A stretch of 64,000 nucleotides of DNA from contig JAJTTP010000011.1 of NCBI GenBank assembly GCA_023313575.1, positions 372,001-436,000 of the forward strand, written 5' to 3'. Under the pieces are notes generated by a model, which ran no database searches, had not been told where the DNA came from, and worked only from the letters and a program-made list of their open reading frames with translations. The position numbers and the translations under genes were made by a program. This document shows, one piece after another, positions 41,264 to 52,102 of the stretch (within the stretch, counting starts at the first letter, position 1; each line of letters starts with the position of its first letter). The DNA is from Eutypella sp. D-1 (lineage: Eukaryota; Ascomycota; Sordariomycetes; Xylariales; Diatrypaceae).

Positions 41264-42856
41264 TTTGTGGACGAACGTTCAAAGCCGGAGGATGGTGGGG
41301 ACAGCGGGCAATTCCAATTGTCGAAAACATCGTTTGGTGGACACATGTGTTCTCTGGCGGAGAGGAAAATCGGACAACTGGGCAAGCTGGGTTTAACACC
41401 CTTCCCAAGAGTTTTGTCCTATTTGTCGAATTCCTATGGAGTATATGAAAGTTATCACAGGGGTCGAATTATCTCTATGTATATACTGTGTAGGCTGGGT
41501 AGGTCAGTTGTCACGTCGCACATCTGTACGTGCCAAGATCGACCCCTTGTCACCCTTGCCCCCCTGTCCACCAAAAATACCTGTGTTTCATGTGTTTCGT
41601 CCAAGCCTTCTATTCTTCCAATGAACTGGCCGGTGAACTCGGCATGTCATAGATGGTGCAACGAGGTATACGCGTACATGGTCCAAACAAGACACGACCC
41701 CGTTATATTGTAATGTTATGAAAGAGAAAGAGAGACTAAGAAATTGAGAAACTGAGTGACAGGCGGAGGCGGGGTTACTTGGCCTGCCTAGGGTGTCTTG
41801 GGGAGTAGTTGAGACGGGGTTTCGATGGGGGACGGACAAGGCAGATCAGTCAGTGATGGGCCCCGGGGGAGGGGGGGAGGGAGGTTGCGGGGGGTTGCAG
41901 TTTTGGTCACTTCAGCCGTCAGAGCACGTGATTGGGCGTAAACCATAAAATCTTAGAAGAATTCTCCATTTTTTGATTCGAGAAGCATTTAGCAGGCCGG
42001 CACGGATTGTATGAAGACGGGAATGCACACGTCACTCTGTGTACTCTACGTGTACGGATAGATGGGGAGGGAAGGGGGGGGGGGATGTGAGGGCAAGGTA
42101 AGCAAGATATATTTCGCTGGTTACATTGCCGCTCGGGACTCCTTACATGCGGACGTTTTGTGTAAGTTCTATCTACACCTACAAGCAAAGTCCTTGCTGT
42201 TCAGGCAGAATTTCCAAGCTGCGCGGCTCGTCCAACATACATCCCTCTACCGACATGCCGCTCGGTACAAGCCTTAACAGCCACTGGGTACCCAACTACA
42301 TGCACGTAGTTACCTGCATTCTAACTTAATAGATACGGCGACATACCTTGAGTGGTAATAGGCATGCCGTGGCTGCCGACTTACTACAGCCTAGGTTAGG
42401 TGGAAGACTGTTAGGCTAGAACGTCTTGACATCCCAACCAGGTATGTGCATACGGGAACTAACAATAACTTCACCTTATTGTACGTCAGTAGGTAGGCGA
42501 CGAAGGACCCTCGCTAGCCTAACATGCCTACATGCCTAGATGCCTAGGTAGATATCATCTACATGCCTAATTTTTTGTTTTTTGTTTTGTTTTGCTTCCC
42601 CAACTCGTCCGCGCGTAAACGTGGTTAAGGTTGGGCTAGAGGTGATTCCGCGCATAAGCGTCGCTAGTTGATACCTATAATCAGCAATCAATATCATCAT
42701 CTGTTAATATCCGAAAAGTCTCCTTTGCCTTTTCAGCCTTCAAGCTCGGGCAATTAAGGTTACGCATAACGTTGAATAATGATGGCTGATCCATGCCTTG
42801 CCACCTACAGGTACTTGTTTCTGGACTACCTCTTTTCTGCTCTTTTACTTGTCTGC

Positions 42857-42876
42857 CTACCTACCTAGGTAGGTAG
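42857..42876. repeat. 20-bp perfect palindrome of the CTACCTAGGTAG class
   Basis: CTACCTACCTAGGTAGGTAG reads the same on both strands. Shorter versions centred on CCTAGG occur at 48299-48312 (14 bp) and 49945-49962 (18 bp), all intergenic. Confidence 0.9.
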
Positions 42877-43924
42877 CTTGGAGACACATGGGATATCCTA
42901 ACGGTCCAACCAGCCCGAGTCCTGCCCGTATTCTTGTCCCCCTGCCCTGTCCACTAATTTGCTGTTTCCCCGGGCCCTTCCCAATAATTCATGTTATGTA
43001 GGAAAGTCAGAAGATTTCAACCCTCGACCCCTCCCACCCCCCAGTCCCAGTGAATCAAGGACAGCATACATAGCAACATAACCCGAACAAAAAACCGTCT
43101 TGTCCTAGGAAGTCGATTACGAAGGAGGCTGGCCAACGAAGAAAAGAAAAAACAAGGGACGGGCAACTTCTGAAAGATACACCCATCTACCTACCAACAT
43201 AGTTGACCACGACTATGTGTGCTGACTCGTTATCCCATCTTGCATTCCGCGAATCCCGGCTAGTCCGGAGACGACCTCTTTCTCATTCGTGACCAGCTAC
43301 CGCTGAGTGTCCAGTTTACCCTCTTTTAAATGCTTATTTCTTTGCGTTTCTTGGTCAGGTTACTCGCGGACGTACTGTACCTGCGCGTCTTTATACTTTC
43401 GGTTGCAGTACCGATTTCTGGACCTTTCCCTTTCTCGACCTTCTTTTCTATCGATCGACCGTGGTTGCGCCCGACGAAGTGAAGTCAGTTTTTATTTTTC
43501 TAAAGTCCCGCTCGGCTCGGGACAAGGAATAGAGATACCTACCCTACCTGCTATCTACGTACGCGCATGTCTAGCCTACAATTACTACTATATGCTACCT
43601 TGTCCGGCATATCTAGCCCAGTCGAGGCGGTCGATCTAGTGATCTCGAGCAGCCTACAGCTGTACCTATATCCGCCTAGGGGTTGTTGTTTTTTTGAACT
43701 AGGTAACTGTGGCTGTCGAAGAAACCGGTAATCCGACATTGAAGGAGTTGGAACTGGCCAGTAGATCGAGGACGGCAATACCTTGAATACATCCATACCC
43801 AAGGATTAATACCTACATACCTACATAGGTAGTGTGCACCAAGCCGCTGACGACTGGATACTCGACCTGGGCAGGCACTAGGGACTGAGTGCGCCTGTGC
43901 CGACGGTTGGACCTACTGCAAGCC

Positions 43925-45621
43925 ATGCTGCCTTCGCCGGCAGCAGGCCGCCTGTTGTCCACCCCCTCTACGTCTTCAAATAATCCCCCCCAAATTCCCA
44001 GTACAGCGCCGCTGGCAACCGCTACCACTGCTGCTACCACTGCTACCACTGCTACCACTGCTACCACTGCTACCGCTGGGACCGCCGCTACCGCCGCTAC
44101 CTCGGCCTCCGCCACGACCGCCCCTTCCGTCGCAGGGGTTAAGCGATCGGCCGCGACTGACCTGCAGCGGGGAGGCTCAGGCGGCGGCAACAACACCCCG
44201 TCCAAGAGACAGGCAACTGCCGGTCATCGTACATCTGTATCGGGGTTTCCTTTAATATCTGTCTCATCAACATCATCGACCCCGGCCTTTACCGGCTTCC
44301 CTTCTCACTTGCCCGGCGCTAATATTGACATCGACCCATCATCCCCTTCTTCCTCATCCCCCACTACCTCCCGTCAACGACATGCACGTAGCCAGAGTAA
44401 TGTCGCACCCATCATGCCCGTCTCGACAACTGCACCACCTGTGATGTCACTACCGCAGGCCACTTTACCTGCGACCGCAGCACATCGACATCCCTCACAC
44501 CACCCACCTCCTAGCCCTCATCGCGGCCCGCTTCCTCCTCCGCCAAATCCCTCTTCGGCGCATCAATACCCCCCCGTCCCCGTCCCCGTCCCCGTCCTCA
44601 CCGCGGATCAATTACTGGGGAAGTCACCTGACCAGCTCGTTGCCACCATACTTCAAATCCAGTCGCAGCACCAACAGTATGTAGCCTACCTCTCTACGCA
44701 GTACGACAACATCTCGCAGCAGCTAGGTGAGCTGCGCGCGAGCCTTCAGGCCTTCTACGGAGGACAGGCCGCGGCCCACCAGGCTGCATCGGCGGTACGT
44801 GCTATAAAGCCCACTTAGACCCCTGTTCTCCCTACTGCACACCCTGCTATTAACTAGACATGGGGTCCAACGCGGGGAGGACAGCAGTATAATTCCCTCA
44901 ATCATGCTCCCCACGAATGTTCCAGCTATATATTTATGTAGCTCAGAAGCTTATGAATGACGCTAATGCCGACCAGGTATTCAACCCTCGCGATCCCCTG
45001 TCATCGACTAGTAGTAGCAGACAGATGTTCGCGCCCCCACCATTATCGCAACCACAGCCCATCTCCCTTCACAACCCCCGGCCCTCGACGTCGCATTCAC
45101 GCGGCGAAAGCTCGCGACAACAGCCGCTGCAATCCCCGACGGCTGCTCCTGGTGGTGATCAGCGCCTGCTACCAAAGCCGTTGTCGTCGTCTTCAGCAGG
45201 CGGCGCACCCACCGGAGTCGCCACCCCTTCCGCCCCGCAGCAAACGCCACAGACACCCGGCCCGCCAGCGTACGACTACCGAACGGTGGGGACCGTGGAG
45301 GAGGTGTGGCGGGAGTATCGGGAAGGTATGGACGGGCAACCGGCGATTGAGAAGCTGGACGAGGCCTGGGGGTCACGGTGGCGTCCCGAACCCCGCGGAA
45401 GGACTTGGTATTCGCGCCGTAAGGTCATATGGGATAAGATCAAAGAGCATATAGAAGCTGGAATGGCCGAGGACGAGGCCGTGCGCGAGGTCGAGCGTCT
45501 ACGTGACGGCGGCACCATCAACAAGCTCATTCGCCTGCTGCAAGAGGAAAAGAAGGAGAAGGGCGGGGCCGCGGGCGAGGGTACCGCCGGGGCTGGCGCC
45601 GATGACAGTTTCAATACTTGA
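43925..45621 (+). CDS. GCR1_C-domain transcription factor-like protein
   Basis: A 514-aa protein in two exons (43925-44794 and 44947-45621; intron 152 nt, GTACGT...CAG). The N-terminal 200 residues are Ser/Thr/Pro/Ala low complexity, including TAT/TTA repeats coded by ACC-ACT-GCT triplets. A middle helix (QLLGKSPDQLVATILQIQSQHQQYV, then STQYDNISQQLGELRASL) is a likely coiled-coil. The C-terminus (about 410-500) is the GCR1_C domain: RTVGTVEEVWREYREGMDG, WRPEPRGRTWYSRRKVIWDK and an acidic helix. Yeast Gcr1 uses this domain to bind DNA and activate glycolytic genes; roles in filamentous fungi are not established. Start 43925 is the first in-frame ATG. The Gln- and Pro-rich segments suggest an activation domain. 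Confidence 0.82.
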
Positions 45622-47156
45622 TACCAACAGACAGCACTGGGCCTGGTTTCCCAGAAAGTCCGCTACAGGAAAGAAAGCACGCGGTGCACGACGCAGGGGA
45701 TACCGGGGGCATAAGGGAGTCGGCGTTTTATCCTGGACAAGGAGACCGGTCGATACCAAATCATTTTCTTTTTTGCTTACACTTTTTAGGGAGGGAGTCG
45801 GACAAGACGCATTTTCAACGGAGAATAGGAATTTGAAGGGAAGATCAGGGCATGATTTCGGGAGTCCAGAGAGTTTCATTTGCCAGTTGATCAGGACTTC
45901 GGTGTTTTCTTTGTTAAGGGATATTACGCGGCCTCAGAGAGCCGAAATCACGGGAAGTGAAGAAAAGTGGTAGATGGCTACAGCAGTTGCACACACGAAC
46001 CCGCATGGATACTGGTATGGAGTTGCATCACATCGCATAATACGGTTATACTATCTGGTTTTCTAGGGTTTTTCTTTCCGGCTTGGAGCCGGCTTGTTCC
46101 TTTCCATTTTGAATAGATCCAGCATGAAGCCTTTGCAACTACAGAGTCAATGCCCCCACTGGTTTCTCCTGGATACCGTGGAATCGCACATCTCTACTAT
46201 TCTCGTGCTGGCCCCGTATAAGGCCCCAGAAGGCTCGCGAAAGTAAAGGTAGCTGTCACTTAATCCTCAGCTAGATCTTCAACTACGGGAGTCGAGAACT
46301 TCATAGATTCGAAACGATGATGAATATCACAGCATAATACCGGGGAGCCATGTACCTTGGTATGCTGGGGACTGCATCATCATCATCATAGCACACCCCC
46401 ACGCGAGCAGCCAGGCCTCGTCCAGGCATTAATAGGAACTAGTGACCGGGAGGTATGAATGGTCCGGGGCAGCTCTTCCGGGTTAGGCAACAGGGGCTCT
46501 TATGCAGTGGCACAATTGACACGTAAACAACCGTTTCTTGCTCTCCGTCATCGTGCCCTGGACTTGTTACATCGTATTCCTGTACCAAGAACTCGGGTAC
46601 CTGTTTCCAATTCTTGAAATTTTGACCCGGGGAGGAAGGGGGCTTTACTGAAAGTCGTAGGCGAAGTAGATGTAGGTAGAGGCTGCCTGTTCTTCTCCCC
46701 CCCCCTTTCAACATTGGAGAACTGTGTATGACTTACGACGGAGGGGATCATTATGGGAATGATGCTTCCCATCGTAACTACGGGGGATATCTGTACTGAC
46801 GAAGATCCAGTCTACAGAGATGAAGGGGGTGTTCTGTCAGACAAAGCCGCACCAGTCAAGCCACAGGAACAACACATGAAATGGCGACAAAGCAATCGTT
46901 TCATGCCATGATGATGATATAAAGCCATTAGGTGACAGGACATAGACGTGCTGGTGTCTTAGAAAATCCACAATGCTCTTTCAACATTTTTTTCTATTTC
47001 TTTATTTCCTACTCTCTATATATATATATCATTAAGCTTTCAGCATTTTGTTCCAGACTATATACTCGTTTCTCTCTTTGTTCGTCTCTCTACTTACTCT
47101 TTTTCCAGAAGACCCCTCGAAAAGGAACGGAAAAAAAGGAAACCGAAACAGCAAAC
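45622..47156. other. intergenic with AT-rich leader
   Basis: It contains a TA repeat (about 47019-47030) and a pyrimidine-rich stretch just before the next gene. No coding region could be supported beyond weak frames of up to 156 codons. Confidence 0.5.
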
Positions 47157-48077
47157 ATGTGTGTCGACATTTATCTCCACAACACGAGCTACGCCCACGA
47201 GTCGCGATGGGTGAGCCTGATTAACCCAGGCACGGGGTGGGCGGTGTACTCGCCATTCCAGGAGCCGTACCGGCGGTGCTGCGCGACGCCGTGCTTAAAG
47301 GAACCTGTACCGGCCCAAAAACAGTGTCCATGGCACGGCGGCTGTTGCGTGCTGGACCGGTTGTTCCGGCGTTGCGCATTTTACGACCGCGCGTCGAATT
47401 TCGTCCCTTGCTCGCGCCCGCTCACCGTGCTCCACTTCTACCAAGGCGAGGGCACCGGCGCCGGCGGTGAGGTTGCCCGCATCCCCGCCTCCTACGTCGA
47501 ATACCTCCTGATCTGTGATCCGCTGTTCCTCTCCCTGCAGAACCAGCTCTTCAACGCCGGCGCGGAACTCATCCTCGCACGCACTTGCTACGCCAGCGCC
47601 GCCCGCCGCTTCGAGGAGCTTCGTTTCATTGACGGCTTGTTGACGCCGCCAGTGTCGCCTGCGGTCGGGAGGCGTGCCACCGTGAACCCAGAGACCGCGG
47701 CTGTCCGGCAGGAACTGACGCGCTGTGATCAAATGGTGCGCGCAGCCGATGCGTACGTGACGGAGCTGGCTCGATATTGGGACCATAAGTCCGCGACGGG
47801 GGGCAAGCCAGGCAGCCCGACGTCCAAGGACTTCACGCCGCGGCCGGGGCGGGAGCCCGAACCACTCAACAACTTGATGCACTTCGAGGACACCATGTTC
47901 CGAGTTTTCTCGTATGGCTTGCGTGATAAAGCCCCCATCCCCTTCCCCAACAACGTGCCCCTGCGCCCTGGTGGCGAATTTGAGCGCGTCGTCCGTGCTC
48001 ATAGCGCCAATAGCCACATCATCCCCTGGTCCCAGGCGCTACCCGTCGTCAATGGCAATACGATACTCCCTTGCTGA
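47157..48077 (+). CDS. unknown Cys-rich protein, 306 aa
   Basis: A single-exon 306-aa reading frame starting at the first ATG after a long pyrimidine-rich leader. Cysteines cluster in residues 30-90 (YRRCCATPCLKEP, KQCPWHGGCCVLDRLFRRC, FVPCSRP), so this part may bind zinc. The rest is helical with conserved-looking patches (YVEYLLICDPLFLSLQNQLF, RAADAYVTELARYWDH). The last 40 residues are Pro- and Gly-rich. There is no signal peptide or transmembrane helix. I do not recognise the family. GC-rich third positions and the length support a real gene. It sits between a GCR1_C factor and a metallothionein; no operon-like link is implied. Confidence 0.7.
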   Translation: MCVDIYLHNTSYAHESRWVSLINPGTGWAVYSPFQEPYRRCCATPCLKEPVPAQKQCPWHGGCCVLDRLFRRCAFYDRASNFVPCSRPLTVLHFYQGEGTGAGGEVARIPASYVEYLLICDPLFLSLQNQLFNAGAELILARTCYASAARRFEELRFIDGLLTPPVSPAVGRRATVNPETAAVRQELTRCDQMVRAADAYVTELARYWDHKSATGGKPGSPTSKDFTPRPGREPEPLNNLMHFEDTMFRVFSYGLRDKAPIPFPNNVPLRPGGEFERVVRAHSANSHIIPWSQALPVVNGNTILPC

Positions 48078-48860
48078 GGGAGTTTTATAGTAGGTGAGTG
48101 CTACCTTTCCGCGTAACGGGTTAACGGTAAGTGTTTTCTTCATTATGCCGTCATGGTCAGAACATTAAGTTCCCTTAGTCTATTTTCATTTTCATTACCT
48201 ATATACAGCATCGCTAGCCACATTGCTAGGAAGGCATTCACGCCTGGAGCCATATTTGTTTCAACGAAAATCATGTTTAGCATATATATACTTAAGTACC
48301 TACCTAGGTAGGAACAGCGCATAGTTTAAGTCTTTACATTTATAGCACGGTTATGTTTACACGTCTTTAATAAAGTTGTTTTGTAAAAGTAATAGAACGG
48401 AAGGTTATTCTTATCCACGCTCGATTAGACAAATCTTCTAACTACGTTACTGCGATGTGCTTGAATGTAGAAAGATGCCAGACGGGACAAAGAACGCTTC
48501 GTAGATAATCGTTTTACAAACGTAAATTAAGTCATATTTCATAAGCAGCCCATCATTTACGTGACACGCCTAAGCATGATGCATCATGGTCGGGGGCATA
48601 TTTATTTGTATTGTGAGCGACTGTCTACCAATTACAAACAAGCCCGATAAAACTCAACCGCCATTCCGAATCCCCTTCCTGTAACTCCTAGACTCTCGTG
48701 GTCCCATCAACCCCGGGAGGGAACATATCCGATGCGTGTCATGCCATTTTGACGAAAAGAAAACTCAATGTGGTATCTCGAACTGAACTGGTGTGCCTGT
48801 ATGGTGGGGGGTAGCCCCCAACATGTTCGTTGTTGTTACTTGGCGGTAACGAACAGTGGT
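48078..48860. other. intergenic
   Basis: It contains one of the CCTAGG-centred palindromes (48299-48312). The Cys-rich gene and the metallothionein converge here. No gene was seen. Confidence 0.5.
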
Positions 48861-49129
48861 TTACTTGCAGGACGAGCAGGAGCAGTCAGAGCCGCAGTTG
48901 CCTATAGAAGGGATATAATGATTAGCTTCTAGGGTTTTCAAGTGATGAAGTTTGATAGACATTTCGCATATGTGATGCCGTGAAAGTGAAACGTGAACTT
49001 TGGAAGGCTCTGAATGAAGGCGGGGTAGCTGTTGGTGGGATGATGATAGGCGGGGTAATTGTGATGGTGGTAGTGGGGAGGATCAGACTTACAGCTTGAG
49101 GAGCCAGAGCATCCGCATTCGCCCTTCAT
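48861..49129 (-). CDS. 7-Cys copper metallothionein, 25 aa
   Basis: Two tiny exons (49129-49093, 37 nt; 48901-48861, 41 nt) flank a 191-nt intron (GTAAGT...TAG) and give a 25-residue protein. Cys positions are 5, 7, 13, 15, 19, 21 and 24, so the pattern is CxC-x5-CxC-x3-CxC-x2-C. This is identical to the spacing in the Neurospora copper metallothionein. The N-terminal half is MKGECGCSGSSSC and the C-terminal half NCGSDCSCSSCK. It binds Cu(I) in the cytosol and buffers copper. The intron falls inside the Cys13 codon. The frame was lost in ordinary ORF calls because the first exon runs on into His-rich intron sequence. Confidence 0.9.
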
Positions 49130-52102
49130 CTTGATAGATTGATAGATTGATTTCGTGATTATTGTGATAGTGGTTTTTGGTTTTGGTGTTTAGTTTGTAA
49201 GGAGTTCTTGTGTGCGTTGTATGATGTTGTGATGAAGTGAAAGTATGAGAAGTTGGAGAGTCGATAGGTCGGTCTCTTAAATATTCAAAGTGGGAACCAT
49301 GGTTTTGGTAGCCACTAAGGTGTCCGAGCCAATCAGATTGCGATCTCGGCCGGAAGCAGTCAGGCACTGTGCTGAGCGATTTGTGCGGTATCCGCTAGGG
49401 TCAGCTGATAGGTCGATAGACTTTCCACCAACAGCACATTTCCTTCGACCCAGTTATTTTACTCGCAACAGGCTTTCTCCACTGTGCCATGACATCAACC
49501 GGCGATTTTACCTCAGTAAATTCCGCGATAATCTCTCAAGAACAAAGTGAACCGTTGCCGCTTCATTGCTCCTTCTTTACATCATCTTCTCTTTATTCTA
49601 GAACTGCGTGGCGCCTTCCTAAGAATTCTATATTTCTAAGTTTCTAGGTACATACTGTCCCAGTGCTCTTGAGGCTTTTCTGCTTGTTTTATCTTTGTCT
49701 TGCTTGTCCATTTCTTTTCTTTCTTCCTACGTAGCTCCGTCTTTCATTCTTTTTCTCATCCTTCCATGCTACTATGTACTGCTCTGCCCGGCCTACCTCG
49801 CCACCATCAACCCCCATGACTTACCGAGGTACCCTGCCATCTCGCTAACAAGCGGGCGTTCCAGGCCTGATGTATAGAGATGTTATGCATAGTTCGGGTC
49901 GGTTTACGCATAATCCCCTCTCCCCAGTAGCCTACTTGGTAGCCTACCTACCTAGGTAGGTATGTAGCCACTGGACGTTGTCATCGGTCCGGGCTATGTG
50001 GTGCGTGGCTAGCTAGAGCCTTACAAGGATAGTTATCCCAGTTATCTACAGTCTAATGTTAGCGCCCGAGACGAGAATTATCTCATCCGACTCCTCTAGA
50101 TCTAAAGATCAAGAATGCACGTTGCGTTTCGCGAGTCTTTGAGCTAATTTTCATTCGATACCCCGAAAACGGGGTCAGCATGGTTCTACTTGGCGAGCTC
50201 ATGGAGGGTTACAGCGCATTTCCTTGCCTCCCTTACCTCCTCTCACTAGAAGTCTACATAGTAGTAGCCTACCCCGTTGCCACAGTACTTAGGTATATTA
50301 CAAGAGCTTAATGCATGTCATTTTGTGACCCCCTCGCCCTATCACATATATTCGCACTTGTCCAACTGGGGTATGTGCAACCCTTCTTGGCCTTCTCGAA
50401 CACCACCAATACCACAAATACTACTACCACCCATGCCGTATCTGATGGGGGGGATGGGATACGTGGGATAAGGGTAGGGCCAACTTCCAATCCACTTTAC
50501 AGTCGTGATGGTTGCGTATACGATAGATAGATTGTTTGAAGCAGAGATATGAAAATCGGGACCAGACTTACTTGGTATGTAGGTTGCTACAAACAAGCAC
50601 TGTCGTGGCCGATGTACGATCTAACAGATATATAGATTCCACTATACTGAATACGAGTATCTTCTACATCTGTGGGGGATGGGTGTCAGAAGTAACCCAA
50701 CCTGCCAACCAGCAACCCCAGATACCGTCCCCGTAGTTCTATCGATGCTTATCAGCTGAATAACTCACACCTGTGCCTCTTTTCCAGAATCCAACAGGCC
50801 GGTGATTGTGAGGTAATGGTTTTTCAATACCATTACCTACATCTTGTGACATCCCACAGAAACCCCATCTTCGGACCCTTCGTGATACCTGGCCAGGCAC
50901 CCAGCCATGCATGTCTTACGAAGGATCACGTGGGGGATGCGCGTTGGTCCATGTCTCTTCCACTGCCTGATTCGTGTCTCAACGCCATCTAACTAACTTA
51001 TGCATGTCTTGTTCCCCGCCGACACGCCTCGCCCTGTAACGCGCAGCCCCGATTACGATTGAGACGTCGTGGCGACTTGGTTGGCTCTTGATCCCGCGGA
51101 GGAGCTAACGAACCTCATGTGAGGCAAATCCTCCTCGCACATATAACCACTCCTCTGTATGACCCGGCATTCGGCATCGGCACGGATCATTCAACTTACG
51201 ATCCGGACCAAGCAGGATGATAGTGGTGGTCGTAAGGCGAGAAACATGGATAAGATACGGCTCCCAGTCATCATCCCTCTAGCCCGAGAAAGCCGAGAGC
51301 CCCCTTAGGACCGCAACGCTTGCTACCCGGGAGCTCTACGTAAGCGATGTTGCGGTACGGTCCTAGCCAAGGTCACGCTGGGTTCCGGTCGTAGCCGCAC
51401 TTTTGACCTTCCGGAGGGCTATAGACGGATATTGCCGTTCGATGCCCATGCCATCCTGCCTTCACAGCAACTACCGAGATACGCCACCAAAACCCCGATT
51501 ACATACTCCAATAATTGCGTGGGTACAGAGGTTTTGGTGTCTGTTAGAACCCCCCGAAGTGATGTCATTTGATGAAGGACATCCCACGACCTATGCGATT
51601 GTACTGAGAATTCAATCATGAGCCGACCGTTATTTCTCTCGTGCGACATTGGTTTGTTCCGAATACCACCTAGTTGCTTAGGCCGGAACTGGTCATGGCC
51701 ATCTAAGAGGCTGCATGTAGACCGAGACCGGTGCCGGTACCAGGCCGTGCTGGTGGAGTTTCCGGTCCATCCGTTCCCCGGAGGTCACCGTTGCCGCTAT
51801 GTTAGGCGACCCCGGATTCGTCATAAACGAAGAGCTAATCCAACGCTTCTAGTCATTTGAGGTGCCATCTAAAATGTATAGCTTTCAAGTGATCTAGCGC
51901 AGGTGGTGCCGTAACGTGAAGTGATTTGCTGGTAAAGCTAGGATCATGCATGCTAGTTCTCTGGGAGCGAGATGCAAGACCGTATTCAGCTGGACCAGAC
52001 TCCAAGATTGACATTCCAGACCGTGCGTCGAAGAGGTGAGTGCTGCCGGATTCCCTCGAGCCTTAAGCAGCACCTATGCAGATATCCAAATACCTACCCC
52101 TG
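49130..52102. other. 3-kb intergenic
   Basis: The left part is the metallothionein promoter; an AT-rich element near 49276-49285 could be its TATA-like box. The 18-bp palindrome lies at 49945-49962. Frames up to 134 codons have no recognisable feature, and some are antisense to the gene at 52.1 kb. Confidence 0.5.

Larger units (their letters stand above)
37494..43924. other. 6.4-kb gene-free stretch
   Basis: I could not support any gene here. Frames of 60-148 codons occur on both strands, but none shows a domain, a signal peptide with a partner exon or credible splice joins. A G-quadruplex motif (41240-41263), a 20-bp palindrome (42857-42876) and G-rich runs (41863-41900, 42071-42086) lie in it. 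It may hold decayed mobile-element sequence; I found no terminal repeats. Confidence 0.5.
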
